Below are positions 25,853 to 36,100 of a stretch of DNA of 64,000 nucleotides, piece by piece. The notes beneath the pieces are model-generated. The model did no database searches. It worked only from the letters and a program-made list of their open reading frames with translations, and had not been told where the DNA came from. The position numbers and the translations under genes are program-made. Numbering within the stretch: the stretch's first letter is position 1; every line of letters begins with the position of its first letter. This stretch comes from UBA4971 sp029551185. Lineage in GTDB: Bacteria > Bacillota > SHA-98 > UBA4971. The stretch is taken from assembly GCA_035593725.1 (NCBI GenBank), contig DAOSZN010000009.1, positions 1 through 64,000 of the forward strand. The letters are read 5' to 3'.

Positions 25853-26358
25853 TAATCATTGCCCCTTTCCAGCGGTATTTGGGCATGCGTGACAAAGAGC
25901 TTTGTTCCCAGACGCGGCATGTCAAGAAGACCTGATACCCTTACGGACCACGCATCTCCGCCCCCGGCCACAGCTTCTGTTTTTGTGTAAGGAAGTTCCA
26001 TCGTAAGGACTACGTCTTTTGTACTTCCTCGCGGCAACTTAAAAGGGTTGCCTGTCCAATCGTAGTTGCGTCCCCATACGTATTGCCCATCTAAGTATAT
26101 GATGGATCGCAAGGATACAATAGATAAGTCCAATTCACTTTGGTTCTTGAAGTTTACGTCTATTCCAATTGTGTATTCTGAATTCTCCTTACTGCATGTA
26201 AGCCCTGATACTGCAATACGAAACCTGGCAGCTGCTGTTGACGCCGCAAGGTAGTTTCCGGCAGTTGCCCATGTCAGTCCCACTGAAAACAGGGCCAAAA
26301 GACCCATGACCGCAAGGACTATTCTGGCCCTTGGACCATGACTGTTACTCCCTTTCAT
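25852..26358 (-). CDS. Membrane-anchored LEA14/WHy-like beta-domain protein, function unknown
   Basis: A 168-aa protein: N-terminal basic stretch and one membrane helix (about 11-33), then a domain with alternating beta-strand pattern (FRIAVSGLTCSKENSEYTIGIDVNFKNQSELDLSI and a later TKDVVLTMELPYT) resembling LEA14/WHy-type or immunoglobulin-like folds. Family assignment is tentative. The start is ATG 26358 with GGGGGG four bases upstream. Coupled to the membrane protein gene that follows. Confidence 0.65.
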   Translation of the reverse strand: MKGSNSHGPRARIVLAVMGLLALFSVGLTWATAGNYLAASTAAARFRIAVSGLTCSKENSEYTIGIDVNFKNQSELDLSIVSLRSIIYLDGQYVWGRNYDWTGNPFKLPRGSTKDVVLTMELPYTKTEAVAGGGDAWSVRVSGLLDMPRLGTKLFVTHAQIPLERGND

Positions 26359-26469
26359 AAAGCCCCCCTATTCACGCAGCCTCTCCTTTGTCCCGGAGAA
26401 AGTGTTGCAAATTCATTCGCACTAAAGAGAGTCAGGGCTGACAACCCCTGGAAAATTCTCTACAAAACA

Positions 26470-27504
26470 TCACCCGACAGCAAAATGACATGCTACCATA
26501 TGATTTGCCTCAGCTTCCACGAGTTCAGGTTCTACTTCTTTGCAGATACTCTTTGCAATCGGGCATCTGGGATGAAGCCTGCACCCGCTCGGGGGATCAA
26601 CCGGGCTGGGAACTTCGCCCTTAAGAATTTCCCCAAAACCCTTTCTCTTGGGATCCGGAACAAATACAGCGCCTATCAGGGCCTTGGTATATGGATGAAG
26701 AGGATGCTTAACAAGACTGTCAGTTGGACCCTTCTCAACCATCTTTCCCAGATACATAACTGCTATCCGATCACATACGTGACGGGCGGTAGCCAGATCA
26801 TGAGTAATGTAGAGGAACGTGACTCCTCTCTCACGGGACAGGTTTAACATCAGGTTAAGAATCTCACCTCGTATGGATACGTCAAGCATGGATACAGGTT
26901 CGTCTGCTACTATGAACTCAGGATCCAACACAAGCGCCCTGGCCACAGCGATCCTCTGTCTCTGTCCGCCTGAAAGCTCATGCGGATATCTATAGAGGTA
27001 TTCCTCGGGAGGCGTCATCTCAACATCTTCAAGCGCTTTCTCGATGTAAGGACGAGCGCCTTCGGCATTTCCTACTATTCCTTGTATTCTCAAAGGTTCG
27101 GCGATAATTCTCGAAACATCCAGACGCGGATTCATTGATTCATAAGGATCTTGAAAAATGATTTGCATTCTTCTCCTGAGTCGCTTTAACTCCTCAGAGT
27201 GGAGAGAAGTTATATCAATGTCTTCAAATGTCACTCGTCCGGATGTAGGCTCAAGCAACCGAAGTATTGTCCTGCCCATAGTGGTCTTGCCACAACCCGA
27301 CTCGCCGACCACCCCGAAAAGCTCACCTTTCTTAATATTGAAGCTGACTCCGTCAACAGCCTTTACGGCCGGCTCCGGTCCCCTTTGTAAAGGCTGTCCT
27401 AATCCGCGGCGTATTGGAAAGTGCTTTACAAGATTTTCCACATCAAGAATGACATCACCGCATGAGACGCTTCTCTCCTGGTCAATTGCGTTTACTGCGC
27501 CCAT
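26470..27504 (-). CDS. oppF: Oligopeptide/dipeptide ABC transporter ATPase (OppF/DppF)
   Basis: A 344-aa ATPase: Walker A GESGCGKTT, signature LSGGQRQRI, Walker B FIVADEPVSMLD, switch His in ITHDLA. The C-terminal oligopeptide-transporter extension is present, with the Cys-rich motif CRLHPRCPIAKSIC that binds a cluster in some OppD/OppF proteins. Overlaps oppD by 13 bp. Drives peptide uptake with OppB, OppC and OppD. Confidence 0.93.
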   Translation of the reverse strand: MGAVNAIDQERSVSCGDVILDVENLVKHFPIRRGLGQPLQRGPEPAVKAVDGVSFNIKKGELFGVVGESGCGKTTMGRTILRLLEPTSGRVTFEDIDITSLHSEELKRLRRRMQIIFQDPYESMNPRLDVSRIIAEPLRIQGIVGNAEGARPYIEKALEDVEMTPPEEYLYRYPHELSGGQRQRIAVARALVLDPEFIVADEPVSMLDVSIRGEILNLMLNLSRERGVTFLYITHDLATARHVCDRIAVMYLGKMVEKGPTDSLVKHPLHPYTKALIGAVFVPDPKRKGFGEILKGEVPSPVDPPSGCRLHPRCPIAKSICKEVEPELVEAEANHMVACHFAVG

Positions 27505-28484
27505 ATGTCGACCCCCCTCTCAAGCATATCTACCTTGTGGCAGGCAACCTTATGGCTGTTTGAACCAATCTCAATAAGCTTCGGTTCTTCTTCCATACAG
27601 ATGTCGTCTGCCAGTGGGCATCTGGGATGGAATCTACAGCCTTCGGGGGGCGCCAACAAGTTAGGTGGGAATCCCGGCAAGGACCGTACCCGAGTTCTCT
27701 CAGCTTTGATATTTGGGAAAGAGTTTACAAGCCCCATACCATACGGATGCATCGGATGGTCATATATATCTATGACATTGCCGTATTCCACAATCTTTCC
27801 GGCGTACATGATAGCAATATCATCACATGTCTGGGCAATTACCGATAAGTCATGGGTGATAAGCATCATAGAAAGATCCAGCCTCTTCCTTAAATCTTCC
27901 ATAGCTTTCAAAACCTGTGATTGGACCATAACATCAAGCGCAGTGGTTGGCTCATCAGCAATGATAAGATCAGGATTGCAAGCAAGGGCCATAGCTATGA
28001 CAACCCTTTGTTTCATACCCCCGCTGAATTCATGGGGATACTCTCTGAATCTCTTTGGGTTGATACCTACCATATCAAGGAGATCTTCAGCCCGCTTGAC
28101 TGCCTCAGCATGTGACACGTCTTCATGAGCCAATATTGCTTCCACTATTTGGTCTCCCACTCGATGCACGGGGTTAAGGGCGTTCATCGCACCTTGGAAT
28201 ACCATAGATATCTTCTTCCATCGAATAGACTTTCTGAACTCTTCGTCATCCAACTTCACGATGTCAACGCCGTCCAGCTTAACTGATCCTCCGTGGATCT
28301 TGCCATTACTGGGAAGGAGCCTAAGAATCGTAACAGCCATGCTTGTTTTCCCGCATCCGGACTCGCCTGCTATGCCCAAGGCTTTCCCTTTTTCAATATC
28401 AAAGCTCACAGAGTCAACTGCCTTCACATAACCGCGAAGGGTTTTATAATACATCTTGAGGTCTCTTACTTCCAGTAGAGCCAT
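27492..28484 (-). CDS. oppD: Oligopeptide/dipeptide ABC transporter ATPase (OppD/DppD)
   Basis: A 330-aa ATPase with Walker A GESGCGKTS, signature FSGGMKQRV, Walker B LIIADEPTTALD, switch His in ITHDLS, and the C-terminal oligopeptide motif CRFHPRCPLADDIC. It sits 2 bp after oppC and overlaps oppF. Forms the ATPase heterodimer with OppF. Confidence 0.93.
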   Translation of the reverse strand: MALLEVRDLKMYYKTLRGYVKAVDSVSFDIEKGKALGIAGESGCGKTSMAVTILRLLPSNGKIHGGSVKLDGVDIVKLDDEEFRKSIRWKKISMVFQGAMNALNPVHRVGDQIVEAILAHEDVSHAEAVKRAEDLLDMVGINPKRFREYPHEFSGGMKQRVVIAMALACNPDLIIADEPTTALDVMVQSQVLKAMEDLRKRLDLSMMLITHDLSVIAQTCDDIAIMYAGKIVEYGNVIDIYDHPMHPYGMGLVNSFPNIKAERTRVRSLPGFPPNLLAPPEGCRFHPRCPLADDICMEEEPKLIEIGSNSHKVACHKVDMLERGVDIWAQ

Positions 28485-28486
28485 GA

Positions 28487-29983
28487 TTATGATCTCTCCC
28501 TATACCTTGGATTGAGGATTTCATTGACTGTATTGCCAATGAACACAAAGGCAAGGCTCAAGAGTGTAATAGCCAGCCCCGGCGGCACAAGCCACCACCA
28601 TGCAAGTGTGGTAAATGCGCCAAATCCCCTCGCGTTATGTAACATACGTCCCCAAGTGGCAACCCTTGGATCACCAAGCCCCAGGAAACTAAGGGAGGCC
28701 TCTGTTAATATTGCTGACGGGATACGCAGTACCATGCCGGCAAATACAAGAGGCAGTACGTTAGGAAGTATATGAACAACCATTACGTAAGCGTCGGAGG
28801 CGCCTGATGCCTTGGCAGCTTCCACAAATACGCGCTCCCGGAGTGACAGAGTCTGTGAGCGAACTAATCTCGCTGTACCCATCCAAGCAAAAGCCGCAAT
28901 CAAAAGAACAATATTCCAAACACTCTTTCCCAGTATCGCCCCGAGGATAATAAGAATTGGAAGAGTAGGAATGGCCAAAAGGACGTCAACAACCCTCATC
29001 ATAAACTCATCAACAATTCCGCCCAGATAGCCGCATATTATTCCGACAGCAGTGCCTACAGCAACTGAAATAGCGGCTGCGGAAAGTCCAATAGAAAGCG
29101 ATACCCTTGTGCCGTACACAAGCTGAGTCCATAGGTCTGAGCCCATATGATCTGCGCCCAGCAGGCCGTGTACCATTCCGGGGATATAGAACTCCGCATT
29201 ACTGATGTACACGCGCGTCGGCTCGTCTCCTGAGGTGGAGTTTGCTCGCAGTATAAGCCTATAGTCTCCCTTTGATGAGAAGATTTTTGGGGCAGGGTCG
29301 TCAAAAATTGTAAGGCCCAGCCTCTGCTTGAGGGTTAAATCTCTCGAGTCAACCCTGGCAGGCTGATTACTGACAGCGCCGGAGTATGACTTTCCCCATA
29401 GACTATACTCTTTCCCCTCGGGCGTTTCTATCACACACTCCAGTTCAGTCTTGGAGTCGGGAGATCCATCTATCCAATAATTAAAGGTTGATCCGAAAGT
29501 TCTCGGAGGATTAAAATCGTATGCTATTGGATATGAAAGCTCAACAACACTCTTACTCGGCTCTCCTTCATAGTCTCCGTATTGAAATTCGTCATCTTCA
29601 CCTTCGGAGATACTCTCATCTGTCATCGTTATTGGGACAGGTTCAAATTCAATAACAGTGACAGCATTGCCGTCAATCTCATCTGAAGTAAGTCTTCCCC
29701 CTGTCGCCTCACTCACAACCCACTTACTAGGGCCAAGCTCTGCCCTGATAGTCGGAGGCGCATCTTTATACTGAGGCACAACGGATCTAAACCATATAGG
29801 AGCAGCTATCCTGTCAGCCAAAAGTATTTGCTTAGGGCTATAGCGGGTCAGAAAAGGAGCAAAGATTGCGACAAAAACATAGACCAGCACTATGGCCAGA
29901 CCAATCATGCCCAAAGGCTTACGCCTGTATTGCTCCCAAAAGGTCGGCGCACTCATGTCAGTTTTCGTTTTATTCTGGCTCAC
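28487..29983 (-). CDS. oppC: Oligopeptide ABC permease OppC with large extracytoplasmic insertion
   Basis: A 498-aa permease, about 200 residues longer than the roughly 300 usual for DppC/OppC. After the N-terminal OppC_N helix (about 24-46) comes a polar, beta-rich segment (about 52-270, with an acidic run near 122-140) that should lie outside the membrane. Then the standard permease resumes with GADHMGSDLWTQLVYGTRVSL and the EAA loop EAAKASGASDAYVM. The start is GTG 29983 overlapping oppB by 4 bp (GTGA), with GGAGGGTGG upstream. The insertion is in the position where it could contact the unusual binding protein encoded at the head of the operon. Confidence 0.92.
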   Translation of the reverse strand: MSQNKTKTDMSAPTFWEQYRRKPLGMIGLAIVLVYVFVAIFAPFLTRYSPKQILLADRIAAPIWFRSVVPQYKDAPPTIRAELGPSKWVVSEATGGRLTSDEIDGNAVTVIEFEPVPITMTDESISEGEDDEFQYGDYEGEPSKSVVELSYPIAYDFNPPRTFGSTFNYWIDGSPDSKTELECVIETPEGKEYSLWGKSYSGAVSNQPARVDSRDLTLKQRLGLTIFDDPAPKIFSSKGDYRLILRANSTSGDEPTRVYISNAEFYIPGMVHGLLGADHMGSDLWTQLVYGTRVSLSIGLSAAAISVAVGTAVGIICGYLGGIVDEFMMRVVDVLLAIPTLPILIILGAILGKSVWNIVLLIAAFAWMGTARLVRSQTLSLRERVFVEAAKASGASDAYVMVVHILPNVLPLVFAGMVLRIPSAILTEASLSFLGLGDPRVATWGRMLHNARGFGAFTTLAWWWLVPPGLAITLLSLAFVFIGNTVNEILNPRYRERS

Positions 29984-30963
29984 TTCGCTCCACCCTCCCC
30001 CACTCGGATTCTGGGATCTACGATTCCGTACACAATGTCGGCTGCAAGATTACAAATCACAACTGCCAAAGCGATAAGGTAAAACGCTCCTTGCGCAGCA
30101 GGGTAATCCTGCATCATAACTGCGTCCATCAGATACTTGCCCACACCGTGCCAAGAAAAGATGGTCTCTGTAATAACAGCGCCTGATACCATTCCGGGGA
30201 GAGCCCCGAATATCAGTGTAACAATAGGGGGCAGGACACTTCTTAAAGCATGATGGCGCAAAACAACATTTTCCTCAAGACCCTTTGCCCTGGCGGTAAC
30301 GATGTAATCCTGGCCAAGGGCTTCAAGCATTGTATTACGTGTATAAAGCGCCCATGATCCGAAAGCTACGAGCACATTGCTCCCTGCAGGCAATATCAAA
30401 TGATGAATCCTATCCAGAAATTGCAGAAAGAATCCATCAGGTGGAGGCGCACTCATAGTACCGTGTATCGGCAAAATCGGTATGTAGTAGCCGAATAACA
30501 TCAGCAACAGCAATTGTATCCAAAACGCCGGCACTGCATAAGCAAAGAGGCCGGCTCCTGTTACGAAGTTGTCGCCGAAAGTCCCTCTTTTCGACGCAGT
30601 ATAGATCCCTACAGAAATACCGATAATAGTCGTAAAAATAAAGCTCGTCAAGAAAAGCACTATGGTATTGGGAAGCCGTTCCTTCAGTTCGTTCACCACA
30701 GGCCTCCTCGTAGAGAAAGAAAGTCCCATATCGAACTTAAATAGATTGCCAATATACTTAAAGTATTGTACAAGCGGGGGATCGTCCAGGCCGAACTGCC
30801 TTCTGAGTTCAGCGATGGCTTCCGGAGTAAACGTAGGGTCTATTATCATCTTCGTAGCGTCTCCGGGCATAAGCCGAAATATCGCGAAGTTGAATGTCAT
30901 GATAACAAATACCACGATAAATGCGTAGACCAGTCTTTTCAATAGATACCTTGAAAAGCCCAA
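29980..30963 (-). CDS. oppB: Oligopeptide ABC permease OppB/DppB
   Basis: A 327-aa permease of ordinary size: N-terminal RYLLKRLVYAFIVVF typical of OppB, the FGLDDPPLVQYFKY segment, several membrane helices and the EAA-type loop (TARAKGLEENVVLRHHALRSVLP). TTG start with GAGGTGAGG ahead. Forms the membrane channel with OppC. Confidence 0.93.
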   Translation of the reverse strand: MGFSRYLLKRLVYAFIVVFVIMTFNFAIFRLMPGDATKMIIDPTFTPEAIAELRRQFGLDDPPLVQYFKYIGNLFKFDMGLSFSTRRPVVNELKERLPNTIVLFLTSFIFTTIIGISVGIYTASKRGTFGDNFVTGAGLFAYAVPAFWIQLLLLMLFGYYIPILPIHGTMSAPPPDGFFLQFLDRIHHLILPAGSNVLVAFGSWALYTRNTMLEALGQDYIVTARAKGLEENVVLRHHALRSVLPPIVTLIFGALPGMVSGAVITETIFSWHGVGKYLMDAVMMQDYPAAQGAFYLIALAVVICNLAADIVYGIVDPRIRVGEGGAK

Positions 30964-30989
30964 ACAGCCTCACCTCACTAACCTAACCT

Positions 30990-31016
30990 GGCCGGTCGTC
31001 TTAGCAGTGACCGGCC
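30990..31016. repeat. Hairpin between binding-protein gene and oppB (1)
   Basis: GGCCGGTC and GACCGGCC enclose an 11-base loop. Together with the next hairpin it lies in the 147-bp gap between the binding-protein gene and oppB on the transcribed minus strand. Such structures often protect the upstream part of the mRNA or attenuate the downstream part. Confidence 0.6.
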
Positions 31017-31027
31017 CCTACCTAATT

Positions 31028-31055
31028 CCGCCGCCCCGGATGCCCGGGGCGGCGG
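31028..31055. repeat. Hairpin between binding-protein gene and oppB (2)
   Basis: CCGCCGCCCCGG and CCGGGGCGGCGG pair over 12 bases with a 4-base loop, a very stable GC-only stem and no U-run. It probably sets a high ratio of binding protein to permease by mRNA stabilisation or partial termination. Confidence 0.65.
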
Positions 31056-31110
31056 ATGTATTCCAGGGATTACTTTCTATTAATCGAACCCTTCCCGGAT
31101 GCCTGTTTTC

Positions 31111-32799
31111 TTACTTCTTCAGCCTCCAGTAAATTGGGTTCTTCTTCAGTCGGACATACTCGCCCACTTTGTACTGATCCAGGATAAACGGGCCGTGCCC
31201 GATAACCTTGGTAAGGCCTTTCACTGATGGGTGAGGCTCCAGCCATGGCTCAAAGGTCTTGTAGTCTTTTACGTCCTTCCAGATCCACTCAGGCAGGAAG
31301 CATTCACCGGCTCTGTAGAGATGCCAGTAGCTCTCATTCGCAAAGTAGACCTTGGCAGTATAGTCGTCAGGGGTTTCAACCTTAACGATATGTTCGACGC
31401 TGTCAATATATCTCGGAACCTTGTTATCACGCAGGTACTCGATGGTGAACTTGATATCTCTGGATGTGAAAGGAGTAGTGTCTTGCCACTTGATGCCTTT
31501 CTCCAGATTCCATGTGACAACAGTGCCCTTCTTTCCGGGTTCAGGCTCCCAAGTGCTGACTTCCCAGCTCTTGGCCATCCACGGAATGTCTTCCATGGTC
31601 TCAGGATCGACTTCTATCAACCCGTCGTAGAGTCTTCCGAGAACTTCCCACTCATAGGCGCTGCTTGCAGTACATGGGTTAAGGACTTTCGGCTCTTCCG
31701 GAAGCAGCCAACGGACCGTGCCGCCTTTACCCTTGGTCGGTCGAATGTTAAGAGTCGTCCATTTGTTTTGATAGTTCGCTGCGCCATAACCGTGCATCGG
31801 CACATAACCTGTGAACCTATCCTTGCGGAATGCGTCCATGTAAGGTCTGGAGTATAGCACTGTATATGGCTGCTTCATGGCAAGAATGACCTGCGCCTCG
31901 TCAGCCGCCTTCTTAGCAGCTTCTTCATTGGGTGCATAATAGAGTTCCTCCAGCAGTTTGTCCAGTTCAGGATCGCGGATACCAGGCCTGTTGTACCCGG
32001 CTTCAATATCCTGAGATGAGTGGAAGAAGCTGTACAGTGAAGTAGGCAGACGGCTTAGGCCCCACGCCAGCATGTACATATCGAACTCTGCCCTGTCAAG
32101 CTTATCCAGCATAACCGGGAAGTCCATTGGCTCCGGCTCGATGGGCAGGTTTATTGCCTGGCATGCTTCAGATATGATCTTGCCGAGCTCAGCTGAAGTC
32201 GGAGCAACTTCGTATGTAGGCGTATAGATAGTCATCTTCCGAAGTGGCTTTCCTGTCTTCGGATCAATTCTGATTCCGGTGGCAGGATCCACTGTGTAAC
32301 CTGCTTTATCCAAAAGCTTCTTTGCCTCTTCCGGGTTATACTCGAAGCGCGGCACATCTTCCTTATAGTATCCACTGGACGGAGGCAAGAATGCAGCCAG
32401 CGGCAACATATAGCCCTCGAAGAGGGTCTGAATGATATTGTCACGGTCTATAACATGTGCGATAGCCTGTCGGAGAACATCTGAATTAAGAGGCTCACGC
32501 CTCATATTGTAGCATAGATAGAACATATGGAAACCATAGTTCATCGTGATCTCCGCATTTGGATTAGCCTTTACCTTATTGAGGTCTTCAGGCCTTGTCA
32601 AACCGGGATATACATCGACGTCACCACGCATAAACGCGATAAGCTGCGCTTCGCTGTCTTTAATGATCGGCATAATAATTTGGTCAACCTGTGGCCCGTA
32701 CGGCTCCCACTTAACCTTCTGCTGGGCAGTGACGATCCCGCATGTCATAGCCAGAATCAGGCAAATGGCAACAGGCAAAAGGAATCTTCTTAACTTCAC
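31111..32799 (-). CDS. Oligopeptide-type extracellular binding protein, circularly permuted SBP_bac_5
   Basis: A 562-aa exported protein (signal peptide 1-25, ending V-T-A-QQ). It is clearly SBP_bac_5 (DppA/OppA family), but the segments come in a swapped order. Residues about 36-355 match the family's C-terminal half: VDQIIMPIIKDSEAQLIAFM-RGDVDV, YNMRREPL, RQAIAHVIDRDNI, PPSSGYY, YNPEEAKKLLDKAGY, up to the normal C-terminal strand. Residues about 358-560 match the N-terminal half: TVRWLLPEEPKVLNP, GRLYDGLIEV, IPWMAKSWEVS, KWQDTTPFTSRDIKFTIE, GHGPFILDQYKVGEY and NPIYW, which in ordinary members directly precedes the VDxI segment. The natural termini are joined by a short TKGKGG linker (near DNA position 31734). 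Nothing of the missing order is found downstream. GTG start with GGGAGGT. It heads oppBCDF and presumably binds peptides outside the membrane. Confidence 0.9.
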   Translation of the reverse strand: MKLRRFLLPVAICLILAMTCGIVTAQQKVKWEPYGPQVDQIIMPIIKDSEAQLIAFMRGDVDVYPGLTRPEDLNKVKANPNAEITMNYGFHMFYLCYNMRREPLNSDVLRQAIAHVIDRDNIIQTLFEGYMLPLAAFLPPSSGYYKEDVPRFEYNPEEAKKLLDKAGYTVDPATGIRIDPKTGKPLRKMTIYTPTYEVAPTSAELGKIISEACQAINLPIEPEPMDFPVMLDKLDRAEFDMYMLAWGLSRLPTSLYSFFHSSQDIEAGYNRPGIRDPELDKLLEELYYAPNEEAAKKAADEAQVILAMKQPYTVLYSRPYMDAFRKDRFTGYVPMHGYGAANYQNKWTTLNIRPTKGKGGTVRWLLPEEPKVLNPCTASSAYEWEVLGRLYDGLIEVDPETMEDIPWMAKSWEVSTWEPEPGKKGTVVTWNLEKGIKWQDTTPFTSRDIKFTIEYLRDNKVPRYIDSVEHIVKVETPDDYTAKVYFANESYWHLYRAGECFLPEWIWKDVKDYKTFEPWLEPHPSVKGLTKVIGHGPFILDQYKVGEYVRLKKNPIYWRLKK

Positions 32800-33162
32800 G
32801 ATTCTACCTCCCTTTAGTCATGTTGTCTCGCAACTCATAAAGTGTAAAACTATTCAGCGCTCTTACAACTCCGCCGGTGCTAAGCACCACCCCCTTGACG
32901 AGTACTTACATATACTTAGGCAAATGAGCCTACCTTGCTTGCCAAGATAGTTCATAATTTAGATATAAACAGATTAGCTATGCAAGGCACAGTATACATT
33001 TCCACATAATCTTTTAAATTCCTTCTTTTTCTTAAGCTCAACATAGCATGTCCCAGTAAAACTCGGGTCAATTATATCTAAATATGTTTTATATTACCAG
33101 ACCCTATCTTGGAACTCCAGGATCCTTGACGCCGCACCGGATTCAGGAGAGGTTCATTATTC
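32800..33162. other. AT-rich intergenic region before the opp operon
   Basis: 363 bp without a gene between the dnaE2 stop and the binding-protein start (both minus strand). It is AT-rich, with several TATAAT-like words and a small hairpin near 32875-32886 (GGTGC/GCACC). It must hold the opp promoter, but I could not choose a convincing -35/-10 pair. No known riboswitch was recognised. Confidence 0.5.
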
Positions 33163-36100
33163 TTAAGAATCCGGGACATTCCCATGTATAGAGCCTGCTA
33201 TTATACTCGGGATGTTGCCCCTGAGATCCACACGCCCTTCAACTGTCACCATAGGCTGAGTGAATATTACACCTTTACATTGTTTATATATACTCTCAAA
33301 TACGGTAACATCAATGAGCCCTGTTTCATCTTCAAGAGAAAAGAACACAACAGTCTTGCCACTTCTCGTCGACGGCCGGTGTGGTCTTATTACAAGCCCT
33401 GCTACCTTGACAAATGTCCCAATCGGCATCTGTCTGGCACAGGATGTAGTAACTATATTATCCTTATTCAATTGGACACGCTGTAATTCCACAGGATGCG
33501 TAGTGGGATGGAGTCCGAGTATGTAATATGCTCGCTTAAATTTTTCTCGTTCTGAAAAGTCTTCTATCAGTGGCAGAATCATCGAGCCCTGCAATACTCC
33601 CGGAACCGCCCACAACATTGCCTTACGGTTACTATGGATACTATCAAATGCCCCACAGAGTATTAAGTTTTCAAGAATATCTTGCGGTACAGAGACACGT
33701 CGGACAAAATCAAAAAGAGAATCATATCCCGAACCCCCACGCGACCTGATTATCTCCCGGGCAAGCTCTTCCTCCATACCACGGACCTGCTTCAGTCCTA
33801 TACGTATAGCGCCGTCTTCCACAGTAAATTCATATACGCTCATATTTATGTCCACCGGAAGAATTCTGACTCCACGCCTTCTTGCTTCAAGACATATTGT
33901 ATTAGCAGGATAAAATCCCATAGGTTGATTATTAAGTATAGCTGTGTAAAATTGGGCAGGAAAATGCCTTAAAAGATAAGCCGTCTTATAAGAAGTATCA
34001 GCAAATGCATCAGCATGGGCCTGACAAAAACCATAGCCTGCGTAACCTACTATATAAGATAGAATAGTCTCTGCTATATCTTGGGCAACTCCGTTCTTGA
34101 CAGCTTTCTTCACAAACTCCTTGCCTATCTCATTCATTTCCTCCCTGGAGCGATGTCGGGTCATAACTTTTCTCAGCCGATCGGCTTCCCCCGGGGTAAA
34201 GCCTGCGATTACGCTTGCAATCTCTATTACCTGCTCCTGATAAAGCACTACCCCATAGGTTTTCTTAAGAATCTTTTCAAGAGAAGGATGAACATAAGAA
34301 ACTTCTTCCAATCCTTTTCTCCTTGCAATAAAAGGTTCCACCATGTTTCCTTGAATAGGGCCAGGACGTATAAGAGCGATACTTGCAACTATATCCTCTA
34401 TATCACTTGCGCCTAAACGACCCTGAAGGGCTCTTTGCGCAGGGCTTTCCAACTGAAAAACACCGATTGTCCCGCCTTCGTTAATCATTTTGTACGTGGC
34501 ATCATCATCCAATGGTATTTCATCAGGGTCTATCCCGCTCGAAACTGTGGAATCCTCTATAACGGAAAGCATCCGTAAAGACAACAGATCCAGTTTAATA
34601 AGGCCGATTTCCTCTACATCATCCTTGTCGAACTGGATAATCACATCGCCCCTCGCTGATACCTGCAAAGGAGACACTTCCGCAAGAGGAAGTCGGCTCA
34701 CTACAATTCCGCCTAAATGGGTGCCTATGTGGCGTGGTAAGCCTGCCAAGGCATGGCAGACCTCAAAAAGCCGCGAATAATCATCAAATGAAATATCTCC
34801 GTTGTAAAGCTCAGGATATTTCTTTATAGCTGTTTTAATTTCATCAGCATAGACATGAGGCAGACGCTTTGCGAGTCTGTCTAAGTCACTTCCGGAGATA
34901 CCCATGACTTTTCCTACATCGCGCACAGCGGACCGAGCCTTGAAAGTATTAAATGTACATACAGTCGCTACATGCCGAGTACCGTATTTATGCCGGACAT
35001 AGCGCTTTACTTCATCCCTTCTCCGAGCGTCAAAATCTATATCAATATCAGGCTTTTGCGCCCGTTCAAGACTTAAAAACCTCTCAAAAATCAGTCCTCG
35101 CCCAATAGGATCCACATTGGTTATGAAAAGACAGTGCGCTACTGCTGAATCTGCAGCTGAGCCTCGCCCTGCAAACCTTATCCCCTCACTCTTTGCAAAC
35201 ATCACGATATCCCAGGCAACCAAAAAGTAATCTTCATATCCCAGTGTACAGATGATATTGAGTTCATGTTCAAGCCTGGACTTTATCTCGGGCGTAATAC
35301 TTCCATAACGGGCCTCGGCGCCTTTATATACCAGGCTCCTTAGATGCTCGGCTGAAGTTGTGCCGGATGGCAAGGGAAACTTAGGAAAAAGTTTTCGGCC
35401 CGGCAAAAGTCCGGGCTCACACCTGGCAGCAATCTCCCCAGCGGTCCTGATAGCCTCAGGCCAGAGGCGGAATAAAGCCTCCATCTCTTTAGGCGATTTC
35501 AAGTAATTTTCCGCGTTCAATCTCCGTTCAGGGTGTACGTCATCAAGTTTTGTAAGCGTCCTTATACATGTTAGGACATCATGGATCATAAAGTCTTCTT
35601 TCTTTACGTAGTGGACATTATTTGTCGCGCAAACTCCGACTCCCACCTCATCCGCCAACTCAACAAGGCGCGACAAGAGCCCGGCGTTACCCGGCACACA
35701 AAGATTCTCAAGCTCAATGTAGAATCTATCTTGGCCGAAAATCCCGGCATATTTTCGGGCAAGTTGAAGCGCGCACCCAAATCTTCCGCTGCGGATTAAA
35801 ATAGGAATCGCTCCGCGCATGCATCCTGATAAAGCTATGATCCCTTCATTATGTTCTTCAAGGGACGCAAAACGCACTTTCGGCAGGATCCTGCGCCTTT
35901 TCAATGCATTCATTGTCCTTGCTGCATCCCTTCCTTCAAGCGCCCGAGCTGTATTTTGCCAATCCCCGGACATGTAGGCTTCTGTAAGAATCACGGAAAT
36001 ATTTGAATATCCTTTGGGGTTTTCCGCCAAAAGAATAAGGTGACTTCCGTCCTCAAGTGTCACCTCTGCTCCGTGAATAGGCTTTATCCCGCACTCTTCC

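Noticed and set aside
27505..28128. Long open frame (207 codons) on the plus strand inside oppD
   Set aside because: It is a shadow of a strongly conserved ATPase gene on the other strand, with no family resemblance and no ribosome site.
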